DNA of 64,000 nucleotides, from assembly GCA_963749575.1 (NCBI GenBank), contig CAVVNM010000009.1:515123-579122 (forward strand), written 5' to 3'. Each line of letters begins with the position of its first letter. The first letter of the stretch is position 1. This DNA is from JAMXLO01 sp963749575 (GTDB lineage Bacteria > Pseudomonadota > Alphaproteobacteria > Acetobacterales > Acetobacteraceae). The position numbers were made by a program, and so were the translations under genes. Under the pieces are notes generated by a model. That model searched no databases. It was given only the letters and a program-made list of their open reading frames with translations, and had not been told where the DNA came from. This document shows, piece by piece, positions 58,392 to 64,000 of this stretch.

Positions 58392-59663
58392 TCAGCGACC
58401 ATTCGCCACCGCGGCCGCGATCCCGAGGACCGTCAGCAGCGTCAAAGCCGCGGGTGCCGCGCGCATCCGCGCGCCTGAGTACACAATCGCATACGCCGCC
58501 TTGATCAGGTTGTTCGACGACGCGGCAATCAGGACCGCACCCATGCCGATGCGGATGGTGATCTGCGCCGCATCGCCCTGCGCGAGGTTCAGCACGAACG
58601 GATCGATGTCGGACACACCGACGATGGCCGCCAGTGCGTAGACGCCGGCGGAGCCGAACCGCTGTGTGGCCCATGCCGAGACGATCGAGATCACCACGAA
58701 CAGCACGGCAAAGGTTGCGGCGGTAACCAGCTCCAATGGGTTGCTCGGCGCAACGGTGTGCCCCGCATCGGCTTGGTGCGGGCCGCCGGTCCAATACCAC
58801 CCCAGTGCCATCGCGAGACCGAGCGCCGACAGCGCGATCAGCGGCGGCGTCAGCGCCAGCGCCAGATCGTGATTGAACACGAAGATGATGATCAGCAGCC
58901 GCAGGTACATGATCGCGGTCGCCAGCACGATGCCGGCCTCGAGTTGGCGCACCGCGGAGGCTTTCTCGCGCGCCTGCCGCGCCAGCACCAAGGTGGTCGC
59001 AGTGGACGAATAGAGGCCGCCCAGCAGCGCCACCATCAATCCGGCGCCCGGCGGCGCGACATAGCGTTGCAGCAGATAGCTGGCGTACGAGACGGTGGAG
59101 ATCGCGACCATCGCCAGCCAGACCTGATGCGGCGTGATCGGCGTAAGGTCGGTCACCGGCGTGTCCGGCAGCAACGGCAGCACGAAGCCGGAGAGCAGCA
59201 GGAACCGCCCGGCGTTGACGATCTCGGTCAGTTCGATCCGGCGGGCGAAGCCGTGCAGTTCCTGCCGCGCGGTCAGCAGCAGCACCGCAGCGACCGTGGC
59301 CCCGATTGCGACCCAGGGTGGCTCGGCGAGCGCCACCGGCCCCAGCAGATACGCCAGTACGTTACAGATCGGCACCATCAGGCCGACGTTGGGAAGCCCT
59401 TCCGGATCGGTATCGTCCAGGTGGCGCCAGTAGTAGCAGGTGAGCCAGGCGCTCAGTGCCAGCAATCCGGCGCTGAGCGGCACCAGATGCAGCGGATCGA
59501 GCCGGTACAGCAACGCCCCGGTCAGTGCCAGCAGCGGAAAGCTGCGCACCCCGCCTGGACGCTTCTGATTGACACGGGCGTGGAACTCTTCGAAGGCGAG
59601 ACCGAAGAAGAACCCGAGGCCCAGGAGCAGCAACAGGCTGACGATGGGAGGAGCGCTGGTCAT
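58392..59663 (-). CDS. MgtC/SapB-family membrane protein with DUF4010
   Basis: A 423-residue protein with about a dozen hydrophobic helices. The N-terminal MgtC-type part includes FEEFHARVNQKRPGGVRSFP and LLALTGALLYRLDPLHLVPL. The C-terminal DUF4010 part includes GLMVALLGGLYSSTATTLVL and ALAAIVGVSDIDPFVLNLAQ. MgtC proteins affect Mg stress and membrane potential in pathogens, but these large DUF4010 forms are uncharacterised. Convergent with the glycosylase gene. Confidence 0.85.
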   Translation of the reverse strand: MTSAPPIVSLLLLLGLGFFFGLAFEEFHARVNQKRPGGVRSFPLLALTGALLYRLDPLHLVPLSAGLLALSAWLTCYYWRHLDDTDPEGLPNVGLMVPICNVLAYLLGPVALAEPPWVAIGATVAAVLLLTARQELHGFARRIELTEIVNAGRFLLLSGFVLPLLPDTPVTDLTPITPHQVWLAMVAISTVSYASYLLQRYVAPPGAGLMVALLGGLYSSTATTLVLARQAREKASAVRQLEAGIVLATAIMYLRLLIIIFVFNHDLALALTPPLIALSALGLAMALGWYWTGGPHQADAGHTVAPSNPLELVTAATFAVLFVVISIVSAWATQRFGSAGVYALAAIVGVSDIDPFVLNLAQGDAAQITIRIGMGAVLIAASSNNLIKAAYAIVYSGARMRAAPAALTLLTVLGIAAAVANGR

Positions 59664-59734
59664 CGGTCGGGTCGATCCTGCACCTTTGGTTGAAGCTGGG
59701 CTATGGTGGCGCGAACCAGGACGAGGAGGCAGCC

Positions 59735-60370
59735 ATGGATGACCTGTTCCAGATCATGCAGACCACGCGCTCGATGCGGCGGCTCAAGCCGGACCCGGTC
59801 CCGGACGAGTTGATCCGCAAAATCCTGGAGGCGGGTGCCTGTGCGGCGAACGGCGGCAACACGCAGCGCTGGCGCTTCCTGGTGATCAAGGACGCGAAGA
59901 TCAAGCAGGCGGTGCAGACCTGGTACAAGAAGGCGTTCGACGAGGTGGTGGGGCCACGCTACGCCAAGAGCGCGCCGCCGCCCGGCGTGAGCGCGGAACG
60001 CTACACGCGGCAGCATTCGGCGGTGGAGTACCTGACCGACCACTTCCACGAGGCGCCGGTGTGGATCGTCGCCTGTATCGACGAGGGGACGGCGCAGCCG
60101 ACGCGCTGGTCGGGCGCATCGATCTATCCGGCGGTCCAGAACATGTTGCTGGCGACGCGCGCGCTCGGGTTGGGCTCGACGCTGACCACGCGGCATCTGC
60201 TGTACGAGAAGGAGGCGGAGGCGGCGATGGGTCTGCCGGACGGAGTGCACTCCTACGCCATCTTGCCGATCGGCTATCCGATGGGGAACTTCGGCGCGGT
60301 CGGCCGCGGCAAGCTGGCCGACATCACCTACCACGATGCGTGGGGCAAGCCCTACGCGGCACTCAATTGA
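59735..60370 (+). CDS. Nitroreductase-family flavoprotein
   Basis: A 211-residue FMN enzyme. GAGGAGG precedes ATG 59735. MQTTRSMRRLKPDPVPDELI and CAANGGNTQRWRFLVIKD are the FMN-binding N-terminal motifs, and GASIYPAVQNMLLATRALGL is the central helix. GYPMGNFGAVGR forms the C-terminal loop. It reduces nitro, quinone or ene groups with NAD(P)H. It is followed 11 bases later by an AhpD/CMD-like gene and then a P450, suggesting one catabolic unit. Confidence 0.88.
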   Translation: MDDLFQIMQTTRSMRRLKPDPVPDELIRKILEAGACAANGGNTQRWRFLVIKDAKIKQAVQTWYKKAFDEVVGPRYAKSAPPPGVSAERYTRQHSAVEYLTDHFHEAPVWIVACIDEGTAQPTRWSGASIYPAVQNMLLATRALGLGSTLTTRHLLYEKEAEAAMGLPDGVHSYAILPIGYPMGNFGAVGRGKLADITYHDAWGKPYAALN

Positions 60371-60381
60371 CGGAGGCGCGC

Positions 60382-60951
60382 ATGCCGCGCATCCAGCCGA
60401 TTGCCGCGAAGACCGATCTCGCGCCCGAGAACCAGTACGTGTTCGACCAGGTAATGGGCGTGTTCGGTCGGATACGCGGGCCGTTCGGCGTGCTGTTGCA
60501 CAGTCCGAAACTGGCCGAACGCCTGCTGCCGATGGTGCCGTTCGCCCGCGAGGGCACCATGGTCGAGCCGCAACTGCGGCAGATCGCGGTGCTGGCTGCG
60601 GTGCGCGAGCGTGAGGCCGACTATGTCTGGGCCGCGCAGGTCGACGCGGCGCGGCGCGTCGGGCTGCGCGAGGCGGTGATCGATCTGCTGCGCGCCAAGG
60701 GCGATCCGGCCGGGCTGCCGCCGGATGAACGCGACATCGTGGTGTACGCACGACAGCTCATGCGTACCAATCGCGTCGACCAAGCCGTGTTCGCCGCGCT
60801 GAAGGAGCGTCACGGCGTGCAATGGCTGGTCGAGCTGACGGCGGTGGCGAATTTTTATGTCGCACTGTGCGGCGTGGTGAACGCGTTCGAGGTGCCTGCA
60901 CCGGCCGATGGCGATCGGTTCGCGCGGCAGGATCAGCGGCAGCATCAGTAG
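60382..60951 (+). CDS. Carboxymuconolactone decarboxylase / AhpD-like protein without the CxxC
   Basis: A 189-residue helical protein starting at ATG 60382 after GGAGG. FVGRIRGPFGVLLHSP-like FGRIRGPFGVLLHSPKLAER, REGTMVEPQLRQIAVLAAVR and YVWAAQVDAARRVGLREAVI match the CMD fold, with the Glu-x-x-Trp... helix and the AARRVG helix. The AhpD-type CxxC pair is absent (it reads DYVWAAQVD), so it is probably a decarboxylase-like or unknown function rather than a peroxidase partner. Adjacent to nitroreductase and P450 genes. Confidence 0.82.
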   Translation: MPRIQPIAAKTDLAPENQYVFDQVMGVFGRIRGPFGVLLHSPKLAERLLPMVPFAREGTMVEPQLRQIAVLAAVREREADYVWAAQVDAARRVGLREAVIDLLRAKGDPAGLPPDERDIVVYARQLMRTNRVDQAVFAALKERHGVQWLVELTAVANFYVALCGVVNAFEVPAPADGDRFARQDQRQHQ

Positions 60952-60984
60952 GTACAGGACCGGATCGCCGGCGTCGGCACAGGG

Positions 60985-61006
60985 GGTGCTACCGGCCGGT
61001 AGCACC
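60985..61006. promoter_or_regulatory. 22-bp perfect palindrome before the P450 gene
   Basis: GGTGCTACCGG/CCGGTAGCACC is a perfect 22-bp palindrome with no central spacer, 38 bases upstream of ATG 61045. The lack of a loop and of a T-run argues against a terminator, so it is a candidate operator for a dimeric regulator (TetR, MarR or GntR type). No regulator gene is adjacent. Its role is inferred. Confidence 0.55.
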
Positions 61007-61044
61007 TTGCTGTAGTGTCCGCTCCAAGAGCAGGAGTTTCGTCC

Positions 61045-62301
61045 ATGAACGCACCCGTTCATTTCGACCCGGCCGAGGACGCATGGTCGCTGCCGCTCGA
61101 TAAGATCGATGTCAGCGATCCGAAGCTGTACCAGGACGACATCTGGTATCCCTATTTCGAGCGCCTGCGCCGCGAGGACCCGGTGCACTGGTGCCAGGAC
61201 GGCATGTCCGGCTCGTACTGGTCGGTGACCAAATACAAAGACATCATGCATGTCGAGACCAATCACCAGATCTACTCATCCGAGGCGCATCTCGGCGGCA
61301 TTACCATCAGGGATATCCCGACCGAATTCCGCCGTCGCAGCTTCATCTCGTCCGATCCGCCGTATCACGACGAACAGCGCAAGGTGGTGAGCCCGGTCGT
61401 TGCGCCGATGAACCTGCAGCGCATGTCGGAGCAGATCCGCGAGCGCACGCGGCGCGTGCTGGACGGGCTGCCACGCAACCAGGCGTTCGATTGGGTGGAG
61501 CGCGTCTCGGTCGAATTGACCACAATGATGCTGGCGACGCTGTTCGACTTCCCGTTCGAAGAGCGGCAAAAGCTGACCTTCTGGTCAGACGTGTCCACAA
61601 TGGACATCAGGGCCGGCGGGATCGTCGATTCCGAGGAGAAGCGGCTCGAGCTGCTGACCGAGTGCCTCGCGACGATGACGAAACTGTTCTATGAGCGGCA
61701 GAAGCTTGAGCCTCGGTCGGACCTGCTGTCGATGCTGGCGCATGGCGAGGCGACGCGGAATCTGCCGGAGAACCCGAGTGATTTTCTCGGCAACCTGGTG
61801 CTGCTGATCGTGGGCGGCAACGACACGACGCGGAACTCGATGTCGGGCAGCGTCTGGGCGTTGAACCGGCACCCTGACGAGTACCGCAAGCTGCGCGAGA
61901 ACCCGGCGCTGATCCCGGGCGCGGTGTCGGAGATCATCCGCTGGCAGTCGCCGATCGTGCACATGCGGCGCACCGCGACGGCGGACGGCGCGATCGGCGG
62001 CAAGCAAATCCGCGCGGGTGACAAGGTGTGCATGTGGTACATCTCGGGCAATCGCGACGACGACGCGATCGATCGGCCGAACGAATTTCTGGTGGATCGC
62101 GCGCGGCCGCGGCAGCATCTCTCGTTCGGGTTCGGGATACATCGCTGCGTCGGAAATCGGCTGGCGGAATTGCAGCTGTGCATCCTGTGGGAGGAGATCC
62201 TGAAGCGCGGCATGGTGGTGGAGATGATCGAGGAGCCGAAACGGATCTACTCCAATTTCATCCACGGCATCACGGCGCTTCCGGTGCGGATAGCGGGGTG
62301 A
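61045..62301 (+). CDS. Cytochrome P450 (CYP153-like)
   Basis: A 418-residue soluble P450 from ATG 61045 (AGGAG upstream). The I-helix reads LLIVGGNDTTRNSMSGSVWA, the ExxR pair is in VSEIIRWQSPIVHMRR, and the heme loop is in SFGFGIHRCVGNRLAELQLC. The I-helix sequence and the HRCVGNRLAE loop resemble CYP153 alkane/fatty-acid omega-hydroxylases. No ferredoxin or reductase partner is adjacent. It is preceded by a perfect 22-bp palindrome. Confidence 0.88.
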   Translation: MNAPVHFDPAEDAWSLPLDKIDVSDPKLYQDDIWYPYFERLRREDPVHWCQDGMSGSYWSVTKYKDIMHVETNHQIYSSEAHLGGITIRDIPTEFRRRSFISSDPPYHDEQRKVVSPVVAPMNLQRMSEQIRERTRRVLDGLPRNQAFDWVERVSVELTTMMLATLFDFPFEERQKLTFWSDVSTMDIRAGGIVDSEEKRLELLTECLATMTKLFYERQKLEPRSDLLSMLAHGEATRNLPENPSDFLGNLVLLIVGGNDTTRNSMSGSVWALNRHPDEYRKLRENPALIPGAVSEIIRWQSPIVHMRRTATADGAIGGKQIRAGDKVCMWYISGNRDDDAIDRPNEFLVDRARPRQHLSFGFGIHRCVGNRLAELQLCILWEEILKRGMVVEMIEEPKRIYSNFIHGITALPVRIAG

Positions 62302-62367
62302 GTGCTGGCGGACAGATCCGCGACGTGACGCTCCCGCGTTGCGCCGCAGCGGGCAGGAAGGGCTGGC

Positions 62368-63702
62368 TCAGCCGGTGGGCGGTGCCAGCACATCGAGCGG
62401 CACGCCACGCGATTCCGGACCGAGCTGCGTGACGGTGAAGGCCGCGACGATAAGTGCGGCCGCCACGGCGCCAAACACTGCGTTGGTGCCGTAGCCGGCC
62501 TGAATCCACAGGATCGCCGGGATGATAAACGCAGTGCCGAGCCGGCCTGCGCCCTGGGCGATGCCGAAGCCCGAGGCGCGCGCATTGGTCGGGAACACCT
62601 CGGACGCAAAGATCTGCATCGAGTTGCCGGCGATCTGAATGAAGAAGATCATGCAGAAGCCGACCGCCAGCAGCATGCTGTCGCCGGTGGCATTGGCGAA
62701 GGCCACGGCGAACACCCCGGCCAGCACGAATGAAGCGATCGAGGTCGGCTTTCGGCCAAAACGCTCCAGCGCATACATCATGCACAGACTGGCGCAGGGA
62801 AACGCCAGTTGCATGCCGAACGTGTAGGTCAGCGATTTCGTGATGGTCATGCCACGCTCCGCCATCATGTTCGGCAGCCAGGTGCCCAGGCCGAGTGCTA
62901 CGCCGAAGAATGCGACGAAGCAGATCATTCCGGCGATGACGCGGCGGCGATACAGGCGGAACACAACGCCGATCGGATCGCTGTGGGTGTTGCTGGCGGC
63001 ATCAGTCTCCAGTGGTTCGCGCGGTCCTGCGATGCCCATCCGCTTGAGCAGATCGATCGCGCGGTCGCCGTGACCGTGCGTGGCCAGCCAGCGCGGCGAT
63101 TCCGGCAGGGAGAAGCGGAACAGGAACACGATCAGTGCGCAGACGCCGATGACGATCCAGATGCCGCGCCAGCCGAGTGTGTCGCGAAAGCCGAGCGCGA
63201 AGAGGGTCGAGAGCGGCCATGACCAGGCGCCGCCGATCATCTGTACGCCGGCGATGAATCGTCCACGAATATTCTTCGGCGCATATTCGCCGGCGTATGC
63301 GAAGCACAGCGGCTGCTCGGCGCCGAGACCAATGCCGGCGATGAAGCGCAACACGGCGAGCCAGATATAGTCAGGCGAGAACGCCGCGGCGATCGTCGCC
63401 AGGCCGTACAGCAATAGGTTGAACTGATACACCGTCTTGCGACCGAAGCGGTCGGTGAACTCGCCCTGCGCCAGCGTGCCGACGAACAGGCCCAACAAGG
63501 TCGCACTGGCCACGGTGGCGATCTGCGCCGGGGTGGCGAAGCCGCTGCGCACCATGTCGGGAATCAGCGCTCCGAGGATCACATAGTCGGCGACATCGAA
63601 GAAATACCCGGCGGAGATCAGCGCGAAGACGCGCCAATGGATCGGGCTCATGCGGGCCTCGTCGAGGGCCGTGCCGACGAAGCCCTCGATTGTCTGGGCC
63701 AT
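62368..63702 (-). CDS. Major facilitator superfamily transporter
   Basis: A 444-residue protein with 12 predicted helices. The family motif DRFGRKTVYQFNLLLYG follows helix 2, and RFIAGIGLGAEQPLCFAYAG is in helix 4-5. ESPRWLATHGHGDRAI marks the central loop. It is of the sugar/aromatic-acid porter type. It is convergent with the P450 gene and could bring in a substrate for that cluster. The substrate is unknown. Confidence 0.88.
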   Translation of the reverse strand: MAQTIEGFVGTALDEARMSPIHWRVFALISAGYFFDVADYVILGALIPDMVRSGFATPAQIATVASATLLGLFVGTLAQGEFTDRFGRKTVYQFNLLLYGLATIAAAFSPDYIWLAVLRFIAGIGLGAEQPLCFAYAGEYAPKNIRGRFIAGVQMIGGAWSWPLSTLFALGFRDTLGWRGIWIVIGVCALIVFLFRFSLPESPRWLATHGHGDRAIDLLKRMGIAGPREPLETDAASNTHSDPIGVVFRLYRRRVIAGMICFVAFFGVALGLGTWLPNMMAERGMTITKSLTYTFGMQLAFPCASLCMMYALERFGRKPTSIASFVLAGVFAVAFANATGDSMLLAVGFCMIFFIQIAGNSMQIFASEVFPTNARASGFGIAQGAGRLGTAFIIPAILWIQAGYGTNAVFGAVAAALIVAAFTVTQLGPESRGVPLDVLAPPTG

Positions 63703-63771
63703 GCGTTTCCTCCTCCGGGGTGCCGTCAGTGCGGCCTTCCGGAAAAGCGTTGCAGAGCCGAACGCGTCGGG

Positions 63772-63999
63772 TCAACCCGCACCGGGCGTCGTCGTGCCGG
63801 CGCCGCGGCACCGCGGATCGACCTCGAACGGATCGCGGCGCGGCGATCGCTCGACGCTGGGCGCCAGGCGGTCGAGATCGGGCGGGATGCCATTGGCGCC
63901 GTTCATGGCTACCGACGAGCGCAGCATGCCGCGATCGGTGACGGCGTCGCATTCATCGGTCGTGCGGTGCAGGCCGGCTTTGCTCCGCGCACTGACAAT
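63772..63999 (-). CDS. C-terminal part of an unrecognised protein (runs off the right edge)
   Basis: An open frame of 75 codons from the window edge to a stop at 63772-63774. It contains RSSVAMNGANGIPPDLDRLA, PSVERSPRRDPFEVDPRCR and ends GAGTTTPGAG. Cys and Pro content and the polar end suggest a secreted or envelope protein. No family is recognised. The frame may be chance in GC-rich DNA. Confidence 0.4.
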   Translation of the reverse strand: MVSARSKAGLHRTTDECDAVTDRGMLRSSVAMNGANGIPPDLDRLAPSVERSPRRDPFEVDPRCRGAGTTTPGAG

Positions 64000-64000
64000 G

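Overview
The window reads as a stretch of GC-rich (about two-thirds GC by eye) alphaproteobacterial chromosome. The ATP12-type F1 chaperone, an EipB-family envelope protein, a fused CysNC, ParE, an FnrL-type regulator and a DUF2076 protein together suggest Rhodospirillales, probably Acetobacteraceae; this placement is inference. No phage genes, transposases, rRNA or CRISPR arrays are visible. Three tRNA genes are present: Leu(GAG), Asn(GUU) and Leu(CAA).

Layout. 0-2.1 kb: start of a malic enzyme gene, a methyltransferase, a lone response-regulator domain and tRNA-Leu(GAG). 2.4-3.4 kb: lipB and a 49-codon membrane peptide with a structured leader. 3.5-8.3 kb (minus): probable operon of a pseudouridine synthase, AsmA, ATP12, acylphosphatase and RidA. 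8.4-10.1 kb: two-subunit Rieske dioxygenase. 10.1-14.1 kb: accessory island holding a ribbon-helix-helix (RHH)/two-transmembrane (2TM) gene pair bracketed by a direct duplication of the dioxygenase 5' end, a damaged Mrr nuclease, a damaged DUF433 gene and two tail-to-tail ParE-type toxin-antitoxin modules. 14.1-19.2 kb: a lineage-specific gene and a catabolic group (DUF1989, luciferase-like monooxygenase, PrpF-like isomerase, Bug-type binding protein). 19.2-24.6 kb: secF, secD, a racemase-like gene and parE. 25-35 kb: PhyH dioxygenase, tRNA-Leu(CAA) followed by an 11-copy 15-bp tandem array copied from its own 3' end, an FNR-type regulator with a divergent FNR box, VOC dioxygenase, alcohol dehydrogenase, MDR reductase, cysK, rhodanese, HD protein, amidotransferase and SDR. 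35-43 kb: DUF2076, a CoA-binding protein, glyQ, vapB and vapBC genes, glyS and ppdK. 43-51 kb: EthD, SDR, ABC exporter, Nudix, EipB, aspS and rnd. 51-58 kb: hybrid histidine kinase, DUF1194, cysD, cysNC and a uracil-DNA glycosylase-like gene. 58-64 kb: MgtC-like protein, nitroreductase, carboxymuconolactone-decarboxylase-like protein, P450, MFS transporter and a partial gene.

Functional themes. Housekeeping functions (translation, protein export, chromosome decatenation, sulfate activation, lipoylation) are interleaved with small catabolic clusters probably acting on aromatic or aliphatic acids. The accessory DNA is rich in addiction and restriction-type genes, many of them damaged.

Data quality. 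Many conserved genes, including essential glyQ, glyS, aspS, parE and cysN, are interrupted by apparent one-base frameshifts, mostly insertions, clustered at 35-38.8 kb and 45-58.4 kb. Because these genes are otherwise well conserved, most of the shifts are probably consensus errors rather than real pseudogenes. Coordinates of such genes are given for the whole gene across the shifts. The most unusual signals are the tRNA-derived tandem array, the RHH/2TM pair between direct repeats, the vapBC module between glyQ and glyS, and several perfect inverted repeats at gene starts.
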